From Ectocarpus siliculosus (taxonomy: Eukaryota > Sar > Phaeophyceae > Ectocarpales > Ectocarpaceae): 12,047 nt of DNA. The DNA lies in contig FN649732.1 in NCBI GenBank assembly GCA_000310025.1, positions 519,099 through 531,145 of the forward strand, in the 5' to 3' direction. Each line of letters opens with the position of its first letter. Position 1 is the stretch's first letter. A program made the position numbers and the translations under genes. Under the pieces are notes generated by a model. The model was not told the DNA's origin and did no database searches. It saw only the letters and a program-made list of their open reading frames with translations. Positions 1 through 8,466 of this stretch are shown one piece after another.

Positions 1-208
1 AATGGGTTTTAGGAGAAAAAAAATTTTTTTTTCCAAAAAAAAGGGGGCTATATTCCCCCCAAAGTGTGGAGGTTTTTTGGGCCCCCCCCCCCCCCCCCCG
101 GGTTTTAAAACGTTTTTTTTCGGCCCCCTGGGCAAAACTTGGGGGTTTCCCTTAATTCGGGGGGCCCCTTCCTTCCCCCCCCCCCCCCCCCCCTTGTGTG
201 AACAGTGC
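1..208. other. Probable low-quality sequence end
   Basis: Nearly every base is stretched into short runs (A8, T10, C18 at 82-99, C19 at 175-193), with little normal dinucleotide complexity. This resembles the tail of a poor sequencing read or an unpolished contig end rather than a biological element. An open frame crosses it but encodes only Lys/Phe/Pro/Gly runs and should not be called a gene. The sequence becomes normal at about 195-210, just before a repeat element. I infer an artefact; a genuine homopolymer-rich spacer is less likely. Confidence 0.6.
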
Positions 209-273
209 TCCGTCCTCTTGAGGACGCGTGGTCAATGATCTAACCGCTAAGGCATGCAAAACATAAAGAGTAC
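209..273. repeat. Dispersed hairpin element, copy 1
   Basis: This 65-bp segment recurs at 7450-7513 with two substitutions and one single-base indel. It opens with a near-palindrome (CGTCCTC, two bases, GAGGACG) followed by a conserved stretch containing GTGGTCAAT, TCTAACCGCTAAGGC and ATGCAAAACATAA, ending in GAGTAC. Both copies lie directly beside C-rich tracts. The part after the palindrome loosely recalls the D-arm/A-box region of a tRNA-Leu or tRNA-Ser gene, but no complete cloverleaf can be drawn and I see no B box. It may be a short SINE-like or MITE-like repeat. The repeat is certain; its identity is unknown. Confidence 0.75.
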
Positions 274-313
274 TCTCCCCCCCCGCCCCCTCAACAACAA
301 CACCTCACCACAG

Positions 314-1524
314 GGCACCCCGGCGAAGACGGCACGAAGAGCATTACTGCAAGAGACGAAGCAGAAGAGGACTAGCGAGAGCAAGCCCCGACAGGGTATC
401 TTCGAGACGTTGCGCCAGGTGAACCAGAAAGACTGTATCATACATGGATTTGCAGTGTTTTTTCTGCCTGTTTGGTTCGTTGGGTTTCGCTGGGCTCTTC
501 AAGTCAGAAGAACACGTCTGCTGTGTGATTCACACGAACACATGCTTTACTTTCATCTTGCGTCAGGCCTTAGATTAGATGACACTGCTAATACTACAAC
601 TGTGATGAGCCCACTCCGGAGGCGCGCCTTGAAGGTCGATTTGTTTCGATTATTCGGCGAGTACGTAACGGGGGTGTGGTGGTGCTGGGGCAGAGTGTTT
701 TCTAAGCTTTTTTTTTTCTCGTATTGCACCGCACTTATTCACTACCGCTCCCAAGTTTTACCTACTCCTGTGCGGTGTCTTGTTACTGTAAAGCACCGAA
801 CTTGCTATTACTTTCGAGGGAGTGAAATGGGCCGCGGGGGGGGGGGGCGCGGGGACCAATGATACTTTTATAGGGTTTTCTGCCACTCGACGATGATTCA
901 CCTGGCGTTGCACTGCTGTTGCACTGTCCTCGTCCAAGGGAAAGAAGGGTCTACCTATGTGTTAGGTGAACCACGCCGAAATGATACCTTGCTCTTTTTT
1001 GTATCTTCTCTCTCACCCCTCGCTATGAAACCCTGACCTCTGCCTCGCAGAGGAGCTCGGGCAACATGGCCGAGTCGACGTCCTCGGGCCGCCTGGGACA
1101 CAGCAGCAGCGGTGGCAGCGGTGGCAGCGGTGGCACCGGCAGCGGCAGCGGCAGCCTTAAGCGGGGACAGTCTCCTACCGTCCCCGCTGCGAGCACGCGG
1201 CAGGGGGCGCCGTCGACCAGAGCTCCGGGCGGGAGGCGCGACAAGAGCACGGCGGCGGGGGGCGGGCGGCGGCAGGAAGAGCAACAACGACAACAAGAAG
1301 CAGTAGTAGTCGTGCCGTCCCAAGGTCGGAGCGAAGAAGGGGCGAACGCAGCAGGGGGCGGGGGAGGGGGAGGGACGGACGGGCTGCTTGACGGGGTGGA
1401 TGGCGTCGAGGAGGTGGAGGACGACGCTTCGGACAGCGATGACGACGAGGAACCGGACTTCTGGAGCAAGTACGGGGTGATCGACCAAGACGCCCTGGAC
1501 GAGGACGCCGAGATTGAGATCTAA
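314..1524 (+). CDS. 3' end of a spliced gene: low-complexity protein with acidic C-terminus (partial)
   Basis: Two exons are supported. Exon A is 314-418: acceptor CACCACAG, 35 codons of helical, Lys/Arg/Glu-rich sequence ending in IFETLRQ, then donor CAG|GTGAAC. Exon B is 1051-1524: acceptor GCCTCGCAG preceded by a pyrimidine-rich stretch, 157 codons, stop TAA. Both splice junctions fall between codons, so the frame runs through the 632-bp intron. The encoded tail goes from Ser/Gly repeats (GGSGGSGGTGSGSGS), through an Arg/Gln-rich and a poly-Gly part, into an acidic segment and DFWSKYGVIDQDALDEDAEIEI's terminal stop. An acidic stretch before D-W/F-W-S-K-Y/F recalls the linker before a C2 domain in ferlins, but no C2 domain is visible, so I do not assign the family. 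The gene's 5' end lies outside the window or in the bad sequence at 1-208. A donor-like GTGATC at about 1477 could instead extend the gene downstream. Confidence 0.6.
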
Positions 1525-1892
1525 GCTTAGCAATCCTTCGTTCGCGGGTTTCCAGTGGAAGGAGGGGGGATGGTGTGTGGGGAGGTGGCGTGATACGATC
1601 CATGCTTTTAGGCTCTGTTGGTGGGGCAAGGGGGAGGTAGTTGGTTGGTGTGGCGGCTCTCTACAACGGTAATTCTGTGCGCCTGTGAGCGAGAGGGGCC
1701 GTGGGGGCTCTCGGCATGTGTCTTGGGCGGGGAACGTGCCTGCAAGGTACCGGTGGATGCCCGTTGGGTCGTACTACTTTGGTGTGTAACTGCTGCAGCC
1801 CTCGAGACCCTTCTCCGGACCGGTGCAGCGACAAGTAATCGTGAGTGATGTTGAGGCCGATTGTAGAACAAGATAGTATTGTTTATCCAGCC

Positions 1893-1898
1893 AATAAA
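1893..1898 (+). terminator. Putative poly(A) signal AATAAA
   Basis: AATAAA lies 369 bp after the TAA stop at 1524 on the same strand and is followed by T/G-rich sequence. It is the first canonical hexamer I found downstream of that gene. Single hexamers also arise by chance, so this is only suggestive. Confidence 0.35.
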
Positions 1899-3429
1899 GA
1901 TGCTGCTGTGTAGTTTCGATTCGTTTCTTGGCGAGTAGGCGGTCAAGCTAGCTGTGGTCGTTTTTTTCTGTAAGTTTCGATGTACGGCTGCTATATGTGC
2001 GGCTTTATTGGAAAAATTGTCGGCACGCGAGGCATTCTCACCTGACGATTCATTGTACCATGGTGTATTACGTACGCAGATGGACATATGCACTCATGTT
2101 TCTACCACAAAGCCCGGTGGTTCCACTACCACCTCCATCGGATTGTGCTTCCGTGGTTTTTGTAAATGTTTTACAAGAAAAATTTCTGGGCGGGGCGACC
2201 GTTTTCCGATCTCGAATGATGCGGCTGTGTTGTCGATTTTTACGTATTATAGTACCAAAGCAAACTTCCTCCCGTTGCGATCCCCCGCCCCATAGAGCCC
2301 TGGTTGTCAAGAAGAGGCGTATTTGCTTGCTGTTTGTGCGTGGTTTGTACCGGGAGCTGTATTGGTTGCTGTGTTTGTGCATCGTTGTACGAAACGGTCG
2401 GAACGGGTGTGTGTCTGTCGTGGTTGCACCTCAAGAGTCTCTCTCGCGTTTCCTGCTTGTTGTTACGTATGCACGGCTTGATCTCTGCTCGTTGTCTTTT
2501 TCTAGCAGATGGACGCCGTTTCTTCCCTCCTGCTCGCCGCCGTACGCTAGCCGGTGTCTTTCGCGGTGGTCCTTTGTTTATTTTTCATATTTATGTCGGG
2601 CAGTGTAGGGGGGGTGTTTGCGTTGGGACCAACGACAAACAACGCTGCTATAAATCGCGACGCGCGGATCATGCATGCTGTTTTTTTAGACTGACCGGAA
2701 TTCTGCGACAGGCAACGGGTGAGATTTTTAGGGGGCGGCGGCGGGGCACAGGCAAGCTTGTACCGGAAGTGAGTTTGTCGCACCGTCATGAATGCGGAGT
2801 GACCCCCCGTATTCCCTCGACATGGTGGGGTGAAGAGGTCTGGTGGAGGCAGCGAAGAAAAGCACCCAGTTTTGGTCGGGGGCGACTTGGTGACGGGAAG
2901 AAGAGTGGCGTGATGGATATAGGGGGCGGGGGCAACAGGGCGACAATGTTTTTTGTGTTTCTACAGCATAGCTTGTTTATGTCTTGTGTTGGTTGGTTGG
3001 TACTAAGAATAATGTGCATGGTGCTGTAGATTTTATTACACATGGGAACACGTGGTGGCTCTTTTTTTTTGGATGGGGGGGGGTGGGGGGGCTAGGGCAA
3101 TCGTTACGTTCGTACACTACTAGCGTTTCTAGTTTGGATGCCTTGGTGGTCTCCTTCACCGCCAATGGGGCAACACACGTACGCACTGATGCGAAAAAGG
3201 GAAGGGGTGGGTAAGGGCAAGGGGCGACGGGCTGCGTCGCCCGCTTACACTCCTCCTCGTCGCGTGACGTCTTTGGGGGGGCAATTAACGTCACGCGCGG
3301 TGCGTTTTCTTCTTGTTTTTTACATCAACTACACGCGCTACAGGGATTATTAATTATATGTGAAGCGTTTTTTGAGAGGACCCCGTCTGCAGGTTGCTGC
3401 AGTGGAGACTTATTTGTGCTTGTTGTTCT

Positions 3430-3486
3430 CGGTCATGCAGAATGGAAGGAGGCGTTTTCGGTCATGCGGAATGGAGGAGGCGTTTT
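3430..3486. repeat. Two-copy direct repeat, about 29 bp
   Basis: Copy 1 (3430-3458) and copy 2 (3459-3486) both read CGGTCATGC[A/G]GAATGG, then A/G-rich sequence, then GGCGTTTT. They differ by one substitution and a one-base indel in the purine stretch. This is a simple tandem duplication in non-coding DNA. Confidence 0.85.
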
Positions 3487-3699
3487 CGAAGCAGCGAAGG
3501 CTGGCTGCTCTCCTGCTGCTCCCGGGCCCTGCGTCAACGATCAGTTTTTTTTTGTTTGTTTTTTTGTCATGACCGCTGATAGGTGCCACACAGCAAGCAC
3601 GACGGTTTCGTGTGCCTTCGCCTAACTAAGTCGTTGTGTTGTTTGTCCCAGCGACAACACAAGAACAACAGAGAGATGATTCGATCTACTCCCATGTGG

Positions 3700-3710
3700 T
3701 ATATATAAAA
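3700..3710 (+). promoter_or_regulatory. TATA-box-like sequence
   Basis: TATATATAAAA sits 46 bp before the ATG at 3756. A TATA box here would place a transcription start near 3730-3740, leaving a short 5' UTR of about 20 bases before that ATG. The match is good by sequence, but AT-rich stretches like this also occur by chance. Confidence 0.3.
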
Positions 3711-3755
3711 TCATGCATGCACACATGTGTTTGTAGCTATAGCTCCCAAAGCGTC

Positions 3756-4232
3756 ATGGGTAATGTTTGTTCTTCTACAAGAAGAAGAGTACACTTTTCT
3801 CCTGTAAACGTCCAATTATTGTCACGGGACGTGCCCGCTCGGTGGGCTCGCACACTCGGGCTTATAAATCCCTTGCGTCTATCTAAGCGTAGCCACGGAA
3901 TGACTACGCCCGCTGATTGCTGCCACGCAGCCCGAAAACCCAAAAAAACTTGGGAGAAGAAAACGAGGAACAACATACATGTAGACACTATGCATTCATA
4001 CATCCACACATCACCCGTAAATGTCCTGATTTTTTTCGGGGGGTATTATTACAGAGACCACGGAGCGCTTTGTGTATGTATGTCCACTACTTTGACGCAC
4101 CCGGATATGGGTTGGTTGGCCAAAAAAGAAGTGGACGAGGCACCGCACGCGGTGTGTTCGGTTCTTCCTACCATGCATGGTTGGGTGTTGTGCCCGAAAA
4201 CCACCGCCGCCGCTATCAATATTATTTTTTAG
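3756..4232 (+). CDS. Hypothetical protein or first exon with N-terminal acylation-like motif
   Basis: An open frame of 158 codons starts MGNVCSSTRRR. Gly2, Cys5 and Ser6 fit the pattern of proteins that are N-myristoylated at Gly2 and palmitoylated at a nearby Cys (the start of many calcium-dependent protein kinases, for example), and the following Arg cluster would suit a membrane-facing tail. A TATA-like box lies 46 bp upstream. The rest has no recognisable domain and has the irregular composition of non-coding sequence, so the true coding part may be only a short first exon: a donor-like CCT|GTAAAC occurs 48 bases after the ATG. I found no second exon. A chance frame is a serious alternative. 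Confidence 0.22.
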   Translation: MGNVCSSTRRRVHFSPVNVQLLSRDVPARWARTLGLINPLRLSKRSHGMTTPADCCHAARKPKKTWEKKTRNNIHVDTMHSYIHTSPVNVLIFFGGYYYRDHGALCVCMSTTLTHPDMGWLAKKEVDEAPHAVCSVLPTMHGWVLCPKTTAAAINIIF

Positions 4233-4543
4233 TTGAAAGTGTAAAAACATCATTAAAATATGTTTGAATTTCAGGAAACAGGAACTGCTGCAGGTTCGAG
4301 CAGCTGTTTCCTCGTGCAGTTACTTGGGGTCCGCACGCAGTCAGTCCAGAAGCGAACGTTCATGTGGCCATCATGGCCACCGTTGAACACAGGTTGCGAG
4401 ACCGCAGGAGGAGGTGAAGGGCCATCATGCAGGGTCCACCATCAGACAGACCGTTGATGATGAGATACTGTGCCTGTACCTTACACACAATACAAGTACG
4501 ACTTCCTAAAATGCAGGAGGGCCTAGGATCTTTTGCTACCCAG
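4233..4543. other. Intergenic stretch with an imperfect hairpin
   Basis: An acceptor-like ATTTCAG ends at 4274, but the following sequence is not clearly coding in any frame. An imperfect hairpin is formed by GGAAACA (4274-4280) with TGTTTCC (4305-4311) and, inside it, CTGCT (4285-4289) with AGCAG (4299-4303). The repeated word CCATCATG appears at about 4368 and 4422. No gene is called. Confidence 0.4.
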
Positions 4544-4549
4544 TTTATT
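4544..4549 (-). terminator. Putative poly(A) signal AATAAA on the minus strand
   Basis: TTTATT on the plus strand is AATAAA on the minus strand. It lies 77 bp beyond the minus-strand stop codon at 4628-4626, an appropriate distance for a short 3' UTR of the candidate minus-strand gene. It supports that gene model only weakly. Confidence 0.3.
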
Positions 4550-4554
4550 TCGAT

Positions 4555-4634
4555 GTAGACTAGATACTATAAGACGAGTCGAAACTATACATTCATAATA
4601 CAGCAGCAGCAGCAGTAGTAGTATTCTAGTCTAC
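4555..4634. repeat. Inverted repeat with trinucleotide-repeat loop
   Basis: The left arm GTAGACTAGATACTA (4555-4569) pairs with the right arm TAGTATTCTAGTCTAC (4619-4634), with one unpaired base. The 49-bp loop includes five CAG units (4601-4615) followed by TAG units. If the candidate minus-strand gene is real, the hairpin spans its stop codon and lies just before its poly(A) signal. It could equally be the terminal repeats of a very short MITE-like insertion, though I see no clear target-site duplication. Confidence 0.7.
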
Positions 4635-5711
4635 AAAGCAACACAGAAGAAGCCCCTCCAATCTAGATAATTGGAGCGCTCGGTTTACGTTTGTCCGCCA
4701 GGACACAGCTACGCTAGCAGACCCACACGCAATCCACAAAACCGCAGCAAGTCTTCCTATCAAGAGAGTAAGACACTGACTGCTGACTGCTGGATCGTCC
4801 TCCCTCTGCTGCACAAGGCTCTCTGCGTCAAGCGAGGGTGGTGGGGGGGGGGGTACGCAGAATATTAGGTGCAAAAACGCCACCCAGTCATATTTCGTGT
4901 TCATCCACACTACGTCCCCGGGTTCAACCGCACGTTTGTATGCATACCATCCAACCTCCCCTGTGGATCTACAGGGGTCAGGCAGAACCCCTGGCCATGC
5001 GTTCCGCCCATCACACACGCATTCTTCACCGACTGCTGTTGTTGTCGCGTGGGCGTGTATCTACAAGCGGTGCCGGGAGGGACAAACGCGCGTTGACTCC
5101 TGACTCATATTTCCTGCGCAGCAACAACAGGCGAGGCGGCGGAGCTTCTAGGTGATACGTTAAACAGTAGTGCTGGATCCGCCAACAAGACGCTTGTTGC
5201 GCACAGCCCCTTTTGCTAGAGGGGAGAAACGAGGAAGCCTCTGCTGCAGAGCCAAGGAGAGGCAGAGAACAAACTTAGCAGAGGGAAAGGGTGGTCTCCC
5301 GCTGGATATTTCCGGGGCTACCACAGGCAGCGCTTTCCTCCCCGCTGATCACTCATTGGCGTCATAACAGTGAGAAGAAGTGACTACGGGAAAAAGAAGA
5401 GACAAAACTGCAAAACACAACCAACACGGGAGGATTACCGGCAAGGCAAAGGTAGGTAAGAGCGATAGCGAAGAAGAACCACGTCTGCACACCATTATTG
5501 GCTCTTCTGCCGTTTTTACACGTATTGTAGCAGTTGCTTGTTTTGGTAGACACGCACGCCACCAGATGTGGCTCAACTGTTGCCCGGAATCTTGGCGGGG
5601 AGATAAAAAGTCGCGACAAATCAAACCTGGGGTGAAGCAGCAACAGCAGCAGCAGCAGCAGCAGCAGGACCACAGCAGTAGGGATATGGTGGCCCCCACT
5701 GCCAATGCCAT
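4626..5711 (-). CDS. Candidate secreted protein of unknown family (tentative two-exon model)
   Basis: Exon 1 (5711 down to 5627) starts MALAVGATISLLLW, a plausible signal peptide core, followed by ten Cys encoded by a CTG-type repeat, then donor CCCAG|GTTTGA. Exon 2 starts at 5035 after CGACAACAACAG and is compatible in phase (G|CA makes Ala). It reads VGEECVCDGRNAWPGVL, continues with CRSTGEVGWYAYKR and VEPGDVVWMNTKYDW, and then stays open to the stop at 4628-4626. The PGDVVWMN segment resembles the edge of a cupredoxin-like fold, but no full copper site is visible, so no family is assigned. Exon 2 might end at the GTGGCG after KYDW (4884), since the later part looks less coding. The T/G-rich minus strand and an AATAAA at 4549-4544 agree with transcription this way. 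The opposite strand reads poly-Gln through the same repeat and remains an alternative. Confidence 0.25.
5638..5667. repeat. CAG/CTG trinucleotide tract, 10 units
   Basis: Ten units on the plus strand are all CAG except the second, CAA. The tract lies in two competing open frames: plus-strand poly-Gln (frame 5380-5781) and minus-strand poly-Cys in the candidate signal-peptide exon. The CAA interruption is typical of an older, more stable repeat. Length variation between strains is expected. Confidence 0.95.
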
Positions 5712-7449
5712 TACCCCAATGAGTGCACGGCGGTCAGCTCGGGCGCTATGGCCAGCAGTGCCGCCTGACACACAAAGGTAAGCCAACAAGACCCGCAGAA
5801 GCGGATCCAGCGGCAGCAGCAGCAGCAGCAGTAGCGGCCGGCATGCTCCCCCGGAGCTTATTCCCAGGGATGACAGAGCGCCTGCGTGTGTGCTGCCCAA
5901 AACTTCGGGACCGCACGCGCGAAATCCCGCGTTACAGCAGCAGTAATAATGCTGTGCAGCACACAGCGACAAGCATTTGCTCGGAAGAGAGCTCACGCGC
6001 GATGCCCCTATTTGACCTTGCGGTCTCAGCCTTGGGCAAACCCGCCATGTATGTGCTGGAGGACCTGGGTGTGCGTGCGATATGGTTCATTGTGCGGCCG
6101 TGGGCGTTGTCTATCAGCCGCCGTTTGTTTTTTGCTGTCTTAGGGCGTTGCTGCTATATATATATCGACCAGCGGCGGTTTGTTTGCTGTCCGATAACCC
6201 TGTGGGTCGGGGGTTGCTGCTATTGACCGTGTGCGTACGTATGTACCACGGGGCTAAAAGGCGGTGTAGTGCTTTGTTCTCCGCGAGAGGGAGGGATAGT
6301 AGGAAGTTTCCCTGCACGACCACAACTTCATGTACCGGCGGGGCTTGCAAATGGCTGCTGTGCCTTTGTTCTCTCAGAGAGATAAAAAAGAAATACCATG
6401 TAGACTTTCAAGTTTCCCCTCGGTATGTACCAAACTTGATGCCGTTCTTTCAATGATGGGGCATCCTCCCTTCTTCCCCTGGCTATTGTTGGTGACGTGT
6501 AGCTCTTATCTCTCTCTTTGCTACCTTTCCGCTCTACAGTCTTGAAGCAGGGTCCCTCGCATGGGATGACTAATTTACAGCAGCATTTAGTACGCCGTCT
6601 AAATAGTCGTGCGCACTCTTGCTGTAGTCTAGTACTGCTGGCGTCTTGGGTGTTCTCCGTGGAAGAGGAAATACTGTAGTTTCGTGTTGGTCAAGCGTTG
6701 AGAACATATCTTATATTTTCTGAAGTACTTAGAAGTACATGAGGTACCATGTATGCAAATCCATCGTTATTCATTGATAAGGGTCTACATGTTGTACTAT
6801 TGAAGGGCGAGTGACACACAGACTCTCTACATGTACGCAAAGCATACGGTACGTTAACAACGCCGAGTGCTTGTCTACATGCGTAAAATCTCGAAACGTA
6901 TGCCTCGGACTCCCATGCCCGTAAGGCGTGACTTTGCTATCTTCAAGGGCGCGATATACGGCAGCAACATGAAGACAATAATTGTGTATCGAGAGCGAGA
7001 GACAGAGATAGAGCGCACGCGAGTTCACAACAGCAGTCCTTTGTTGCGTTCCCATCTCCCCCTGTGTCGTTTGACTTGCGCTGCCTGCATCATCGGCTGT
7101 TCTATCCGTATGGGCCCCAGCACAAGAGGGCAACCACCTACACGAGCCTCTCACTACACACGTTAGCGTCTCATTTTTCGGGAGAAGCTGGATTTGTCTG
7201 TCTCTATACGAAGCAGAGCGCGTGAGAAGTGTTTTTTTTTTTTTTTCGTTCTGATTTCTTATGTAGCGCCGTCGGCAACTCGTTACCGTCAGTTTTCCCG
7301 AAGCTCCTTGCTGTTGAGCGGTCCTTGCTTCGGTGGCTTCTTTTTTTTCTTGTTTCCTCATCGCGACATCGAAGATCGATCGATGTCTTCCGGGGCCGAA
7401 CGAACGAACCCCCGAAGGGGCTGCTTATCCCCACCCCCCACCCCCCCCC
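5712..7449. other. Non-coding region
   Basis: No supported gene. On the plus strand, 6000-6780 is T/G-rich and 6780-7190 is A-richer. One open frame (5723-6226) carries a poly-Ala run from the CAG tract and a hydrophobic stretch, but has no family features. A donor-like AAAG|GTAAGC at about 5777 could end an exon of the plus-strand poly-Gln frame, but the nearest acceptor (CCCGCAG, 5797) would leave an intron of only about 20 bp. T15 lies at 7232-7246 and an alternating TA run at about 6152-6163. Confidence 0.4.
5814..5831. repeat. CAG/CTG trinucleotide tract, 6 units
   Basis: Six pure CAG units followed by TAG, 147 bp after the longer CAG tract. No reliable coding context on either strand. 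It reads Ala or Ser on the plus strand, depending on frame, and Leu on the minus strand. Confidence 0.9.
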
Positions 7450-7513
7450 TCCGTCCTCTCGAGGACGCGTGGTCAATGGTCTAACCGCTAAGGCATGCAA
7501 AACATAAGAGTAC
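7450..7513. repeat. Dispersed hairpin element, copy 2
   Basis: This is the second copy of the element at 209-273, in the same orientation. It begins with the perfect palindrome CGTCCTCTCGAGGACG and ends in AAGAGTAC. It differs from copy 1 at the palindrome centre (TC versus TT), at one A/G, and by one A. C-rich tracts flank it on both sides, as with copy 1. The shared flanks suggest either insertion into C-rich sites or a larger repeat whose edges have decayed. Confidence 0.8.
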
Positions 7514-8466
7514 GCCCCTCCCCCCACCCCCCCCACGCGCGACCTTTCTTCCGGTTTTCGTTGTTTACGGGGTCGTTTGTAGCTTCTTTTTTTTTTCCTC
7601 CCACCCAACGCCTGCACACCTACACCATCACCCTAGCTGGACGATTTCGAGCACAAGGACAGATCAACATCTCACGAAACCCCCCCCCCCCTCACCTCGC
7701 CGCCGCCTCCGCCCGCCCGCCCGCCCGCCTACCGGTCGTTGTTCGGTACACATACTCAGTCCGCCGGAGTGCAGAGGAAAAACGAGCGAGCCGCTTGGAG
7801 TTCCAGAGGGAGATGGCGTTGGTAGGCGAGGAGCCCTCTTTATGCCCAGTCCATGTCTTCGTCCGAGAATGGCACCGCCGCGCTTGGGGGGGGATCTACG
7901 AAGGCAAGAGAACAGGGCATTTTATTCCGTGATGATTTCCGATTGGCATGTAGGACTCTCTATTGCTAGCATGGACCGGCTGACCAATGAAGAGGTGTCC
8001 GTGTCAGCGCGGCTGAAACCAGGAAATGCTCCTACAGGCCACATGATCCGGGACCCCCGTGAGGGGGACGCTAAGCTTCTCTCCGGTGTTGATGTTGGTG
8101 GTTGATATGTTGGTGCCTGGGTGGGATTGGCGTGATGATGTTGCAGCTGACGTATTGATATTGAGGTTGACACAGTGGTGTTGCGGATGATATGATGCTA
8201 TTGTGTTTTTAGTGCGCTCTCGAGGGAGGTTAACGAAGGCAAGGCGAGACACCAGGTGCACTCGTTTGTTGTTGCATCAGACTCCGTTCTTCTACTTGGC
8301 GATTTGTTCAATCCACGTATTTACCTACCCCGTTTGTCAGCGTCGTTGGGGGTACCGCCGAAGTAACTTCCTTCCCTACCTACCCCCATGTCGTTGCTAC
8401 ATACACCACCGGTGCTACCAGGCTGTCGAGCCGAAGAGAGCTAGCGCTGATAGCACTCGATCTGAG
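7514..8466. other. Region upstream of the bactofilin gene
   Basis: This stretch should contain the promoter and 5' UTR of the gene starting at 8467, but no TATA box or other recognisable element was found. It contains C11 (7681-7691), a GCCC tetranucleotide run (7711-7729), a short C5/G5 hairpin near 8053-8066 and a T/G-rich stretch of degenerate GATGTTG words (8088-8203). An open frame at about 7842-8105 (MDRLTNEEVSVSARLKPG in its middle) looks slightly coding-like, but no splice sites or family support it. Confidence 0.4.
7711..7729. repeat. GCCC tetranucleotide run
   Basis: Four GCCC units plus GCC in a C-rich segment upstream of the bactofilin gene. A simple microsatellite with no visible coding role. 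Confidence 0.85.

Larger units (their letters stand above)
1525..3699. other. T/G-rich non-coding region
   Basis: No convincing exon is found. The plus strand is rich in T and G (TGTTTG, TTGTTT runs), the composition also seen in the introns of the plus-strand genes here, so this may be 3' UTR and flank of the gene ending at 1524. Open frames of up to about 240 codons exist (for example 2304-3029) but are Cys/Arg/Val-rich and have no recognisable domain. G runs occur at 3075-3091, and there is a two-copy direct repeat at 3430-3486. Confidence 0.5.

Noticed and set aside
209-273. A tRNA gene in the duplicated element
   Set aside because: No cloverleaf can be closed on either strand: no matching acceptor stem, anticodon arm or T-arm B box.
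254-862. Single long open frame of 202 codons on the plus strand
   Set aside because: Only the part from 314 to 418 looks coding. After the donor at 419 the frame turns Cys/Phe/Trp-rich like an intron, and the acceptor at 1050 matches in phase.
955-1629. Long minus-strand open frames (224, 148 and 142 codons) over 955-1629
   Set aside because: They are Pro/Ala/Arg-rich shadows of the GC-rich plus-strand exon at 1051-1524.
2509-2541. 33-base candidate exon (MDAVSSLLLAA) after a strong acceptor TTTTTCTAGCAG and before GTACGC
   Set aside because: No partner exon upstream or downstream and no homology; chance splice-like signals are expected in 2 kb of T-rich DNA.
1997-3029. Overlapping plus-strand open frames of 203 and 241 codons
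   Set aside because: Cys/Arg/Leu-rich, overlapping each other in different frames, with no domain and no supporting splice sites; typical of T/G-rich non-coding DNA.
5380-5781. Plus-strand poly-Gln open frame ending at donor AAAG|GTAAGC
   Set aside because: The next acceptor would leave an intron of about 20 bp and no other partner exon was found. It stays a possible alternative to the minus-strand model.
5349-5996. 215-codon minus-strand open frame
   Set aside because: It is made of Leu and Cys runs from CAG tracts and non-coding DNA with no domain. Only its MALAVGATISLLLW part is kept, as a tentative first exon.
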